Positions 51,402 to 63,961 of a stretch of 64,000 nucleotides of DNA are shown piece after piece. Under the pieces are notes generated by a model. The model was not told where the DNA came from. It did not search any database and was given only the letters and a program-made list of their open reading frames with translations. The DNA is taken from assembly GCF_052324685.1 (NCBI RefSeq), contig NC_135224.1, positions 20,113,412 to 20,177,411 on the forward strand. Direction: 5' to 3'. Numbering within the stretch: the stretch's first letter is position 1; the number at the start of each line of letters is the position of its first letter. A program made the position numbers and the translations under genes. The stretch comes from Brachyhypopomus gauderio. Taxonomy: Eukaryota > Chordata > Actinopteri > Gymnotiformes > Hypopomidae.

Positions 51402-52335
51402 GTTAAAATGCAACGAACGGTACCAACATCCTCTAATGTCAATAATGATGGTAGCAATATAGAGGCCAACCATTGGTGGTGTAAAGCCCCGCCCACATTC
51501 AACGCACGAGGATTCGGGAGGAGTTGAACCAGCTCACACAGCACTGATCCATCCAATCACCCCCCCCCCCCCCCCCCCAACTTACACCCCCCCCGGCATC
51601 TCAGGATCAATGAGACAGCAGTTGCCATGGCGCCAGCCCAGTCCGAGAGAGCTCTAGGTGTGTGTGTGGTTCTCGGGCGGGTTCCTGGCGCAGGCCCGGT
51701 GAAAGCGTTGCCTGTCATTGCAGACAGAGGAGCTGATGGGCGTAGGAGAGGGCCATGGACAGAGCGGAGTGAGATGGTGGTGTTGGAAACTCACGATGGA
51801 CGATGGCTACGCAGAGACCTCAAATGAGAATGAACAGTCACTCAGGGATTTCACAGCACACAGCAACCTCACACATGACTGGCTGCTCGTTTGGGGGGGC
51901 GGGCCACATGCCGTGTAATCCCTGAAGCCTCTTTTCTGATTATAGTGCCCAACAGGCCATGTGGGGCAGACCTGCACCTTTCTGGACTCCTGACACCTGC
52001 TACCATTTCTTCTCCCATAAGAGTTGTGCTGGATATCAAGGCTACTGTAGGTAAGTGGTGGTGGCTACAGGTTCTCACTCCAGTCACTGCATGTGTCCGA
52101 TGAGAGGGAAAAACACTGAGACTTTTTTATTAGGTTATTTTTTATTTTTATCTGTGCAAAACAGCAGAGGACACTGTCGAATGCAGAACATTGCTGATGA
52201 GACAGGGCGCATTAAGAAGACGTCTTCATTTGTGTAGGCGATCTGCGGGAAGTAAATTCACCAATCAGCCAAGCCCTACGTCATTAGACCATCTCACCAG
52301 AACGGTTCTGCAGCTGGGATCAGAGTTAGCTAACC

Positions 52336-52838
52336 ATGCTGAGACAACCGTGCTGAGTCAACCGTGCTGAGACAACCGTGCTGAGACAACCGTGCTGAGA
52401 CCACCGTGCTGAGACAACCGTGCTGAGACAACCGTGCTGAGACCACCGTGCTGAGACAACCGTGCTGAGACAGCCGTGCTGAGACCACCGTGCTGAGACA
52501 ACCGTGCTGAGACAGCCGTGCTGAGACAATCGTGCTGAGACAGCCGTGCTGAGACAACCGTGCTGAGACAACCGTGCTGAGTCAACCGTGCTGAGACAAC
52601 CGTGCTGAGACCACCGTGCTGAGACAACCGTGCTGAGACAGCCGTGCTGAGACAGCCGTGCTGAGACCACCGTGCTGAGACAACCGTGCTGAGACCACCG
52701 TGCTGAGACAACCGTGCTGAGACAGCCGTGCCGAGACAGCCGTGCTGAGACAACCGTGCTGAGTCAACCGTGCTGAGACAACCGTGCTGAGACAACCGTG
52801 CTGAGACCACCATGCTGAGACAACCGTGCTGAGACAAG
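52336..52838. repeat. 15-bp minisatellite, about 33 copies
   Basis: Units GTGCTGAGACAACCG with ACCACCG, ACAGCCG and GTCAACCG variants. Five-codon periodicity gives open minus-strand frames (SARLSQHGCLST) that are not genes. Confidence 0.95.
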
Positions 52839-53403
52839 TTTCGTAAGCGTTCCACGCCATTGCGCTCATGGGAAAACGCACCTGGAATGGTTAGTGTCCG
52901 TAATCAGACCAGTCTGTCTGAATATACTGTCTGATGGGTTAAGGGGTCAAACAAGGTTATCCAGGCTATATTAATGACTCAATAAAACTTTAAACTGGTT
53001 CTACACACTACAGGGGCATTTATGCCTGACCGTGGCGATGGCTGCTTTCATAAAACATTATTCATAATACACACAAAAATAATACATACAGAATATCTAT
53101 GCTATCTAAGCACACTCTGCTATAACGTAGTGTAGTGCAATTCAAAACATCTAAATGCAGGACACACTTGAGTAATTCTCTCAATCCTTCAGCATAAATG
53201 TTGTTTGTTTCTATAATTCGACATTATCCTGTGTCTATTTCAATGAGGAATTGGGAGATGTTGGGAGTACTTTGTACTGAACAGTTCGAATTTCATGCTC
53301 AAGTGACTCAAAGATATTTCTCAAAACGTTACTTTCAAACGCAGTTTTGGCCAAGCATAGAACTCCTCTGTCTCTGACCACCTGGCGTTTGAGGAATGAT
53401 TAC

Positions 53404-53587
53404 CTCATAGTTACCACGGACTCCGTCCAATCAGCTAGCTGGCATTCCCAGTCATCTACGACAGTCCAATCAGAGCTCTGCAGAGATAACCTAGCCATGG
53501 CCATGTGGGGCTTTGCTGAAACAAGACGGTGTTTAGCATATCCATCGCTGACTGGGGATACAATTCCTCCCACCACCTGATAAAGAC
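53404..53587 (-). CDS. nmnat3: Nicotinamide mononucleotide adenylyltransferase 3, one exon (rest not found)
   Basis: NMNAT3 joins NMN and ATP to make NAD. This 184-bp exon has a clean CTGCAG acceptor and a GTAATC donor, phases 1 and 2. It reads YQVVGGIVSPVSDGYAKHRL, then MAMARLSLQSSDWTVVDDWE and DWTESVVTMR. This aligns along its length with the second NMNAT coding block (YQVIQGIISPVNDTYGKK..., ...MARLALQTSDWIRVDPWE in human NMNAT3). Position and strand match the vertebrate order COPB2-RBP2-RBP1-NMNAT3-CLSTN2. The normally invariant His-Arg before MAM is Pro-His here. I could not find the first exon (GSFNPxTxxH) to the right or the last (LLCGADxL) to the left, so the gene may be decayed or missing pieces. 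Confidence 0.82.
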
Positions 53588-54017
53588 CTGCAGGAAGGCG
53601 AACAGATCGTGAGTGAAGGCTTGGCAATGTGAACATTAGTACAGCAAACACACGCTGGCCAGTCTACTGTGTATTTACACAGCACCTTTCATGCATGGTG
53701 GCAATTCAAAGTGTTTTACATAGAGACTAAAGAATTGAAAAAGGCTCGCTCCATCCTGTGATGCCTAATGTCACAAAGGATTTTGTCAAAAAAAGTGAGG
53801 AAAAAGTCAGATAAAAGAATTTCCATAAAAAAAATAAATAAACACAGAAATCAAAAAAGGTTCATTTCAGGGAAACAATATATAAATAATCAAAATCAAA
53901 ATTGTGGAATCAAAATAAGCATTATGTAATCAAATCTATTTGTGCTTTATCCATTTGATTAAATATTGTTTGGATGATATCTGTGTAAAACTGTCCCTGA
54001 GAGCTACAAACCAAGTT

Positions 54018-54440
54018 TTGGGTCTAACTGGGGCAGGATGGGGCAGACAGGTTTAGGTCTAACTGGAGCAGGATGGGGCAGACAGGTTTAGGTCTAACTG
54101 GGGCAGGATGGGGCAGACAGGTTTAGGTCTAACTGGGGCAGGATGGGGCAGACAGGTTTAGGTCTAACTGGGGCAGGATGGGGCAGACAGGTTTAGGTCT
54201 AACTGGGGCAGGATGGGGCAGACAGGTTTAGGTCTAACTGGGGCAGGTTGGGGCAGACAGGTTTAGGTCTAACTGGAGCAGGATGGGGCAGACAGGTTTA
54301 GGTCTAACTGGGGCAGGATGGGGCAGACAGGTTTAGGTCTAACTGGGGCAGGATGGGGCAGACAGGTTTAGGTCTAACTGGAACAGGATGGGGCAGACAG
54401 GTTTAGGTCTAACTGGAACAGGATGGGGCAGACAGGTTTG
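54018..54440. repeat. 35-bp minisatellite, 12 copies
   Basis: Units begin GGTCTAACTGGGGCAGGATG and end GGGCAGACAGGTTTA. Very homogeneous, so recently expanded. Confidence 0.95.
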
Positions 54441-56008
54441 CAATCGTCGTCTGAAGACATCAACCTCTTAGCATCACTGTCAGCTGATTCCATCTAAGAG
54501 ATTAACAGAAGGAAAACGCTGCTTTTCCGATGCAGTGTTGAGACCCCAAGACACAATTAACTGGTGATCTCTCAGAGACCTGAAGCCTGCTGGGATTGAG
54601 TAGTTTGAGCATGTCAGACAGATACACTGACCCTGATACATTCAAGATTTATAAACAAACAACAGTACCTTAGCATTTTCGGAGCCAATGTAAGGATTTA
54701 AGAGTAAGGATAATATGATCTGTTCTGAACTCTGACAGCAGCATTTTGAATGAACTGAAATGTATCTGAATGTCTTTTAAGAAAGACTGTTACAGGTGCC
54801 ATTACAAAAATCAACCCTGCTGGGAAAAAAAGCATGGATGAATCTCTCAAGATCTTATTTTGAGAAGAAATCTCTAGTTTTGTTAATATTGTTTTAGATA
54901 GTAGAATAATGATGTCATATTGCCTTAACCTGAACGGTAAAACCTCATCAGAGCCCACGAACACCCAGGTTGCAAACCAGTTTGTTTTATTTGAAGCAAC
55001 CAGGGTTATAACAGGCAGCAGGAAGTCAATGTTCATTGTTATTTCTCCTAAATAATCTCAGTTTAATATTTGTCCAGCTGCTGGAATATTTTGTACATCC
55101 AGTTTGTAACATGTGCAAAGTACTGAGTCACTGAGACAACAGTCATTTGTGAGAGAGCTAAGTAAATTAAAAAAATTGTCTGCATAGTTTTGGTAAGATA
55201 TTCCACAGTCTTCGACATGGCTAAGCAGAAGCATTAATACATTTAAAAAACTGTCTCAAAAACCAAAGCCTGGGGCACACCACAGGTCACAGGTCATCAC
55301 AGGTCACAGGTCACAGGTCACAGGTGTCTGCTCTGGTACATATAGTGATAAAGTAGCTTCTGTCATGTATATATGAGCCAAACCAGTTTGGAACTGTTCC
55401 TCCAGAGTCCAGACTCTTTCTCAAACCTAATAGTGTTTGGTGATCAATGTTCAATGTTATCAAATGCAGCACTATGTGGAAGGGCTGGTGTTTTTTACAG
55501 AATCTGTACGGAAACAGATGTCACTGAGAATCTTTACAAATCTCTACCAACTCGATGCTGAGCTTGATCTGAAACCCTGACCGAGAGTTAAATCACACTA
55601 AACCAAAGTCAAAATAACTACCTACAGATTTTTTAAAACACTCATTTGTATGAAGACCACTTTCTCCATTATTATTCCAAAAAAATGTAGATTTGGAATG
55701 GGTTTGTAAATGTTTAACCCAGTGTAAATATTTAACGCAGTTTGTCTTTTTCAGGAGGGGTATAACAAGTACGGGTCGTCATGCTCTTGGATAAAAGCCC
55801 AACATGAGCAAAACATTAAACATTTGGTTTGTTAAAAACCACTTTGTTATTGTAGGGTTCCGTTTGTTACTGTAGGGTTCATTTGTGTTATCGTACGGTT
55901 CATTTTTTACTGTAGGTTTCAGAACACCAATTAAATTTGGTGAGTATCACGAAGGCAGACAGACGATTTGAGGTGCCTCAATAAATGCCTTACAATTAAT
56001 ACCCCTTC
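54441..56008. other. Intergenic, probably degenerate interspersed repeat
   Basis: The stretch at about 54650-55030 resembles a dispersed non-coding fish repeat, but I cannot name it. Five AGGTCA half-sites occur at 55283-55319. No exon was seen. Confidence 0.4.
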
Positions 56009-56013
56009 ATTTT

Positions 56014-56765
56014 TGTCACGTCCAGCTCCTCCCTCCTCCCTGGTCCCGCCTAGTTTCCCCGTTCCCATGGTTTCTCCCTCTGTCTGCCACGCCCCTGCCC
56101 TCATTGTTCCCACCTGCGTCTCGTTTCACCGTCATGTTTTCTGTGGATATTTAATCCCCGTGGTGTTTCACTCCTGTGTCGGTCATTGTTTGTACGTGAG
56201 TCCCTTCGTGTTCTACCTGCTCGCTCCTATTCTCTGTTTTCCTGCTCATGTTCTCTGCCTTGTCTCCACTGATTTTGATGTATATATGTTTTCTTGTTGC
56301 CCTGCCTCCCCGCTCCGTGTAATCTGTCCCAGTTTAAAGTTGTATTGTTTGTCGGTTTCCCTTCCTCTATGCTTAACGCTAATTTGTATCGTCTGGTTTA
56401 GTTATTCGTCTGTAGCCTTGCCCTGTTATTAATCTCGCTTCCCCCGTTAGTCGCTGTTTCCCTCTTCGTTACCTCCTTGCGTTTTCGTAATGCGCTGTGT
56501 ATGTGTCTTCCTAGTTTACTCCTTCGGTGTCTAGTGTTACTCCTGTATGCATTCTCCGTTTCAGTTTAGTGTTTTGTGGTCTTCTTCCTAGCTCTTTATT
56601 AGTTCAGTTTCTTGGTGGTTTTGTTTGCTGTTTAGTCGTTTGTATGTTTTCTCTTACGTGCGTTCTAGTGTGCCTTGGTATTTTTGTCTGTTTAGTTCGT
56701 CTTTTATTTCCTTCAATACTTTAAAACTTGCGTTTGCGTCACGCCCCTCCCATTAGAATGTTACA
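56014..56765. mobile_element. Solo LTR of a retrotransposon, with ATTTT target-site duplication
   Basis: Starts TGTCACG and ends TGTTACA (TG...CA with short inverted ends). ATTTT flanks both sides (56009-56013 and 56766-56770). The 752-bp body is pyrimidine-rich and has a TATTTAAT TATA-like site near 56148 and a degenerate poly(A) region (AATACTTTAAAAC) near 56715. No gag or pol lies beside it, so it is a solo LTR. A 5-bp duplication fits Gypsy-type elements. The 154-codon frame at 55968-56432 is an effect of low stop density. Confidence 0.78.
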
Positions 56766-56770
56766 ATTTT

Positions 56771-59700
56771 GATGTCTTGACTATATTATCTCCATTTAAT
56801 AATACTGGACAGACAACTGGTAATAATTCTTAAAAGATTTAGAAGTTTAGAAATGCTTTAAACATAAATAATTTATACTGAAGAATAAATGTTTTTTAAA
56901 TATTTTTTATAAGTATAAAGTGAATGTTTTTTTTTTTTTTTTTTTTTTTTACTTGTATACATTTTAACACCAGGAGGGCTAAGTGCATGAAACCACAGCA
57001 ATCTAAGATGATTACAGAAATGCCTACAAGAACATGTTACTATTTTAGTGATGTTAAGAGCCTTCACCAGGTCATTGAAATAAGACAAATGCAGCCATCA
57101 ACAAAGTTATTTTAACAATATAACGTGACAATTCAATGTAGGCCTACTATAATATTGGAAAATGTTTATTTGATAAATGACAGCTTGGATAAAGAAAACA
57201 TGAAAACTTCATGCTGCTTTTGAAAACACAGCAGGACCTGCACAAGTCTGCATTCAGTCGCAGATTCGAGCAGGAAAAGTCAAACCTGGTTTTGTCGCTC
57301 GTTTTTCTGAAATGTCCAAAGACACAGGCTGCAAAAAGTGACTTTAAAAGCACCGGTAGATTCAACAAAAATGTCCCTTAAATGTCTGATCAGCCTATAT
57401 GTGCCCACACATTAACTTGGGGTGATGTTGACTTCTGTAGTAAGGGTTTACAGATGAGGTGTAACTCATGGCAGAAAAAAAGTCTACCTTTAGTGTAGAA
57501 CCACTAAGGCGAGAAATGATGCAATTGAACAGGGCACTCTGCAAATCTCTGAACCTATTGTTCTGGGCCCCAGAGTGCCTAAAGCAATGTATTCAAATAA
57601 AATGATAAGGTTCTTTTAACTTTCTAAGTAAGAACATCACTTTGCTGTATCTTCAGAGATGCTGACAATATTCTGCTGAATTTAAAAAAAATGAATCCAT
57701 TCTTGTAACACACTACAGGCTTTTAATAATAGAAAAACAAAAATCCTACATTCGCCAGACACGCTTACCCAGGCGGAGTTACATATTTATTAAGATGACA
57801 GTACATGCTCTGCTTGAAAATCAAACTCAAGGTCTCTGTGCTACTAGTACCAGATGCTACCTGCTCTGACAGGTGAGCTACTCGGGCCGTTACTGAACCA
57901 GTACATCTCATGGTTTAACAAACTGGCGTGTGTGGTCCCTGGTTGCTCAAAGAGCCTCATATGCTGGTGGGTGGTTTAAGAGCCACAGGCCAGCAACACG
58001 ACCGAAAACTGCAAACCATGGTCAATTAAACCTACTGAACTTACAGACGTTTGTTTAAACGTCTTAGACGTGGTGCGTAAAATAAGACAACAAAATGAAA
58101 GTCAACTGCTTTCCATAGCTGGCTGGATCAATTAAAGATGTGTGCTAGCCGAACAACTCACTAAAATATCTATATGATGGCTTATCCTGTTTAGGCCCAT
58201 TACAAGGTTAGTGCAGAATGTTGCATCACGTGGGTGAACCAGCCGGCTGTACAGCCACGTTAGTACACACAACGGCTCAGCTGCCATACAAGGCATGTTA
58301 CTACAGTCTTATACAAGCTGTGTGTTGCGACCTTTAGGTGTTGCAACAACCCGAAGGTGACCCTGTTCAAGATAACCTCTGTATGCAGCTCAAGAAGCTC
58401 AGCTGTCCAGTGCACTGCGTAACGGTGTTTTAATGTTCCCCTGAAACCTCCCCCCCCCCGAGTCCCGCCGTAAACATGAGCTACACTGACAGCAAATGAG
58501 AAGAAATATATCTCATCTTTTCAGTAGGGATTTTTTATTTTTTATTTAAGCCAACCTATAGCCAAGTGCAGGATGTGTGTCATGGGCTGAATCTTTAGCA
58601 ATGTTTATAACTCAGATAACAAAACATGTGGGGTCCACATAGCAGGGGTCTTGTGGTTCAACTTGCCCATATTAGGGGTAAGATGATCCGAGTGCTGGGG
58701 TAAAATGGTCCAAGAGTTGGGGTAAGTTGATCCATCAGAGAAAATAGTTACTGACTATTACATTTACCAGATTTGAAAGTATAATTCCAAATATTACTAT
58801 TAATAATTAAGCCCCGACCCCCTCATTGTTTGGATAGTATTTGTGTTCATGAAATAAATATGGTTTGTCTACAGTTCTGAAAGATGATGGTAGCCTTTAG
58901 GATTAAGGAATAGACAGTTTTAAATTAAATGAAACTTTTATTTATTTGAGGAACATACAATGTTTATTCTTTTTTAACTTTCGGTGCAGTCTCCCAAATG
59001 AATGTTAGATATTAGTATATAACATTTTAGCCTAATAATAAAAAATAATATTCTAGAAATTATTTAACATTCCATGCGTGTAGGATTCAAGGAAATGTGA
59101 AGTGTTGTTCTCCGGGGATGTGTATAGCTGCCTGTTCTCCTTCTGTAATGTCACGTTTCATATGTTGTTGTGCAACACCTAAAATATGAAATATAATGAT
59201 AGTCACTCTTGGCCATTAAAATAGACTGTTTGAGAAAAAAATGCCATAATTAGGGTGTAACTATTTGGCAGGAAATGAATGGTAATTATCCATCCTGCAG
59301 CTCCAAGACTAATATGTCCTTGGAGTCATATTCTCTACAAGACCTTACAAAACAATTACAGGTCCTTTCACTGTGTGCAAGTGCCACTGAAATTCATTAT
59401 TTTTTGTCGTTTATTGCGACAATATTTTGACGGCAAATAACATTTCTATATCTCGACAGCAATATTTTAGCTTTGAATATGTTATTTATCTGTCTTTAAA
59501 TTTTCTTTTTCAGAATGGCTTTCTGACTCAAGACACAAGCTATATTATTACTTTTAATAGAAACTCACAAATTCAATTAAATAAGCAATCCTTGCAGTGC
59601 TGCAGGCCTTTATGTTAAAAAAGTTACACTTCTTTGTTTTCTTATACAAAGAGCGGGTATCAACTCTATTACACACTGGTGACTTTAAGCTGACCCCTAG

Positions 59701-61840
59701 TGGAAAGTTTGTGGTACTACAACGGCCGGCGGGGAGCTCTCCGTGGTTCTGACTAGACGGAATCAGAAGACGGATGGGCAAAAATGATAGATTCTAGCTC
59801 GACAACAGGCTTAGGGGAAGTGTGAATCTAAGAATTAAAGAATATATTCACAAATGATGCATTGCCTCCATGATAGAAACCAAATGAGTTATTCCTGTGA
59901 TAGAGAACTTTAGACTTCATTTGAACAGATTGCTCTCATAAGATTTTAAATAGAATGAGAATGAATTATTTATATATCTTCATAATAGTAACAGGCATAG
60001 CTCAGACATATTTCTGCAATGGTTTGTGGAGAAGTATTGAATATGAATGCATCAAGGGAAATGGTATTCAAAGATCAATGACTCAGATGGAGGGAACTGA
60101 AACTTTCAGTGCAGTTTATTGCCTGTTCATACACCTCTAAGGACCTGTGAGATAGGTCTGTCTCTGCAGTGCATTAAGCTGATGATAATGAAAATAAAGC
60201 TCATCGTTTTACTGCTGTCTGTTTCTCTGATGACGAAGAACACCGCCCTGCCTACTCTCCTCTACGATGGAAGCACTCGTCTGTAAATAAAACATAAAAA
60301 CAAATCATGTCATTGTGGATCTTGTCACTGCTGTTCATTTATCTGCTGGACTTGTAGTAACACTGTCAACATTTGTAACATCAGACAGCAGCATCAGATC
60401 AACCCAAAGCTTCACTTAAGAAACCCAGGGCCTCCAGTAAGAAAAATAACAACTAAAAATGAATCTTGTGGCAGTTTCCTCTAGACCAGCGGACACCTCA
60501 TCTCTCTGGCTGATATTCAGTGCACAAGAGGCTTCACCATCAGCAAATGGACACCACAGATTGTCTGCACGAGACCAGGCGTGCCTAGTGATTAGAACGG
60601 AATTGTGGGAATAGCTTTTTCCAATCTAGCAGCCATGCAGGTAAATTAGGTTTCATAAAGAATTGAGAAATAATAATATAATAATATGGCATTTTAAACC
60701 ACGTCTCCCCAGAAAACCGACGCGATTAGCAGAGATTCCCCAAGGGCTTTCTGAAAATTGACATTTAACTATGAAAAACCAGCAGGTAAAACCAGGAAAA
60801 CATAACAGAAGAGGTTGAAAATCTGAATGATCTCTGATACGATGTCATTCCGTTGCTACCGTTCGTTACACACTGACGTTGCAAAACGTCTTTTGATCTC
60901 ACCTGGTTTGTTTTTTTTATCCTGTGCAACTGTAGGTTTCGTGTTTGCCTCATAGACGGGAGGGGTGTTTGATATCGTTAGCATTACTCCCTCCGGGGCG
61001 GTTCCTAGGAGAGCTAGCTGCTCTGTGTTGGTGGAGGGAAGTCTCGATATCATACACGAGTCCTCGGTAAAGGTCTTTCAGCCTGACGATACGTCTATAT
61101 GACATGTTTGTACATCAGTGGCCGGACACTCTCTGCTCAAAAGATTCAGTGGAATCAGTGGAACATACAATGGAAGCTGTTTTTGCTGAAGTAAATACAC
61201 GTTTTCTTTGAAAGAGTCTTGGCCTGTGGGACAGATTGCTTGTCGTGGTTACACAGAGGCATTTCACGGAGGAGTGGTTGAATGGTTTGTGAAAATTGAT
61301 TAAAACGTAACAATTACTCAGAAGAACAACATACACATAAATAAACTAAAATAAATAAAGAAAGAAAATAAGTAAATAATTAAGCTATAGTTACATTTTT
61401 TTTAGAAAAAGTTTACACCCTGATATGAAAGGTTAAATACATTTTCTCTTGAAACATCATTGGCTGAAGGCATAGGTTATTATATAGGTTATTATATAGG
61501 TTATTATAGCCATGTATGCAAGCATAATGAACTAAAGTTTGTCTGTGCCTAAAGTGATTAGATGAGTCAGTGTCTTAATTTTAAAATGACATCAGTATTA
61601 AAACCGTAACATCTGTATTGCTTCAACGATGTTTGTGCTAGACAACATAGCTTACTTTTTTTCAGCAAACTACATTCAGCCACATATTAAACCAGTTAGC
61701 ATCCCATTACGCAGGCTAACTAACGCATCATTTAGATATTTAAAAAATCATGAATATTAATAAAGGATTTCCTCACTTTTACAGATGCTTACTGAGTCAA
61801 AATACCCCCACACGACCATTTAAGACGAAATGATCTTAAC
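56771..61840. other. Intergenic, no confident gene
   Basis: AT-rich DNA with a T run at 56928-56950 and an old SINE-like segment at 57755-57895. A minus-strand frame at 60910-61053 (ALLGTAPEGVMLTISNTPPV) ends at a good-looking donor (CCAG then GTGAGA). It is the one stretch that could be an unassigned exon, but I recognise no family. Confidence 0.4.
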
Positions 61841-62150
61841 CTCTTCGCTCAAGCCGCACGTCTTAACGCACGAACGCGTGTTAATATTAATGGATCTACG
61901 AGTGACGTAGGCGCTGGATCCCAAGGTGCGGCGATCCGGTCCCGTTTTACCTCGCGCGCCTCGTAGTCACACACACACACACACACACCGCGTTGCCGCG
62001 AGCGCTCGTCCCACCTCCCAGCGCTGGGACTTCTCCACACTTCGGTCCGCATCCTTAGGAGACGTTAGGGACGAGAGGACGAGTGAGATCAAGACGAGGA
62101 AGATCAAGACGAGGAAGAGGTCGTTGTGGGGTTTTTATTGGCCTCCCATT
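61841..62150 (+). promoter_or_regulatory. CpG-rich promoter and 5' UTR of the signal-peptide gene
   Basis: Dense CpG sequence with a TGACGTAG CRE-like site near 61902, directly upstream of the ATG at 62151. It contrasts sharply with the AT-rich DNA on either side. Confidence 0.55.
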
Positions 62151-62223
62151 ATGAAGATGCTCGCGATTGCGCTCGCGCTCGTTCTGGGGGTGTTCGTGGA
62201 GTGCGGCATCTCTGCTGGAAAGG
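62151..62223 (+). CDS. clstn2: First coding exon with signal peptide, probably calsyntenin-2
   Basis: ATG at 62151 opens MKMLAIALALVLGVFVECG, followed by ISAGK: a short basic start, a hydrophobic core and a small-residue cleavage region. The exon ends at a consensus donor (AAGG then GTGAGT) in phase 1. Calsyntenins are type I neuronal membrane proteins whose mature part begins VNKHKPW after exon 1; a phase-1 G fits a following Val codon. NMNAT3 and CLSTN2 are neighbours in opposite orientation in vertebrates, as here. The identity rests on position and phase, because signal peptides are not diagnostic and exon 2 is outside the window. The signal-peptide exon itself is about 75% likely, the clstn2 name about 50%. 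Confidence 0.5.
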
Positions 62224-63633
62224 GTGAGTAGAAACGAGGAACTTGGGATCGGCGCAGAAACACACGCTTTTACACGCCGGAGGTGTTTGATCGGCTCGTC
62301 TTCACGATCCTCAGGATGGAGATGTTCTGGGTCGCCCACCTTACGCACGCCGGGGACGCATTTCACTAAATCTGTCCCTCCTGAAACCAAGTTTGCCCAT
62401 CGACTTGACTGTTCTCGATTAGTTTCATTTCATGGAATAGTTTAAATGCGGATTTATCATTTGAAGCATGTTGTGTTCGTGGTTTGTGCTGCTTAATGCA
62501 CACAGGTGCACGTTGTCATTAAAGTAGAAGGTGTGTGAGATTCAGCCGTAGGTTAAGCGTTGGAGAGAAGACGTGAAGCCATTCTTTCTCCTCCATGCTT
62601 TCATAAGGACCTGCTCCGTATCACTTCCATAACTTCTTATTTCACAACAATTTACCCGATGCCACATATCTGTGTGTTCTGTATTCATGGTATTACTACA
62701 CCGTTTGTGGGTCTATGTGTGCGGTTTAACAGGACGCTTGATTGGTCAGTAACATGAACGAATCTTAATAGTTTCGCTTGTGTCCGACCCCCCCCCCCCC
62801 CCCCCCCCTTACCGCCTCCTGCCTCCCGCAAAGTAATCCAATTACCCTCAAGTTGTGTGCGGCATGGTGAGAATCTCACAATCATAACTGAGTCCCTTGA
62901 GCCAGTATGAATATGGAGTTCTTCAATGGCTCACCTGGGAATATCTGTCGATATTCGCCCTCATTTACATTCCCGCTGGAGGTTATAGTTTTTTAATGAT
63001 CATAATCCCAGTATGTGGAATAACCGAACACTTGCACACCACGTTTCCCGAATCCCCCCTCTTATTCAAATGTTATGATAAACCTTTTATGACTCGTAGT
63101 GTAAGAACTTCATCACATGGTGGAAGAGAAGAGAACAGTAACGCCTACCGGTATACTCTACACGCGCACCATCTTTATTTATTTATTATCATTATTATCA
63201 ATAATTCAGCCCAAAGGTGCTGAGTTGAGCTTAGTGGAGATTAAATCAAGGCAGATTATAAATATATTAGTGAGCAGTTCTGTGTAGTTTCACTATTCAC
63301 CACAAATCACTAAGCAAATCTGTTGTTACTTCAATTGTCCTCGTGTTGACTGTGTATTGTTTACAGATAAGATCTGTCAATTCATGGCAAAACTTATGTT
63401 AAAACCTAAAACGAGTATGAATTATGACATAAGGACTAAACTATTGGATAAAACACCAATACTCCACAAGTGCCTGTGGTGGCTGTGGTTGTTTGGTGTG
63501 AGAGGATGGTGGGAGAGGCATTTATTGGGGTGTGACGGGGGTTTTGTTTGGCTCCGAACCTCATTTCATAGTGGCATCTAAGAGACACAGAGCCTCTCCA
63601 AAATCTGTATGCCCGCATCTATCAGGAGAGAAG

Positions 63634-63666
<33 letters not shown>

Positions 63667-63960
63667 GGAGAGAGGGGGGGGTGAAGTTAGAAGGGGCAGA
63701 CTGCAGGGAGCAGCAACAAAAACGAAACAGTGACAAATAAACGCAGGAATGTGGAAAAAAACAGGCTGAGATTTATGTCGGCCTTTTCCCTGAAAGCCCG
63801 GCATTACCCAGGCGCGGATAAATCGCCGCGCGTATGAGGAGAGGCGGCATAATTCAGACTCCCGCGTGGTGACACAGGGACGGGGGCGCAGGGAGAGGCG
63901 TTCTCCTTCAGTCCGCCGCCGTTGTTGGGGGAACGATGCAGTGTCCTTGTTAAGTCAAAA
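62224..63960 (+). other. Start of the first intron of the signal-peptide gene
   Basis: No further exon was recognised. It contains a C run at 62789-62808, a GA-rich stretch at 63630-63680 and a CpG-richer patch at 63790-63940. Confidence 0.45.

Positions 63961-63961
<1 letters not shown>

Noticed and set aside
55968..56432. 154-codon hydrophobic ORF resembling a membrane protein
   Set aside because: Lies within the solo LTR; pyrimidine-rich DNA reads as Leu/Val/Phe/Cys and starts outside the LTR boundary.
60910..61060. Minus-strand ORF ending at a GTGAGA donor
   Set aside because: Looks protein-like but matches no family I know and is not the missing nmnat3 first exon; left unassigned.
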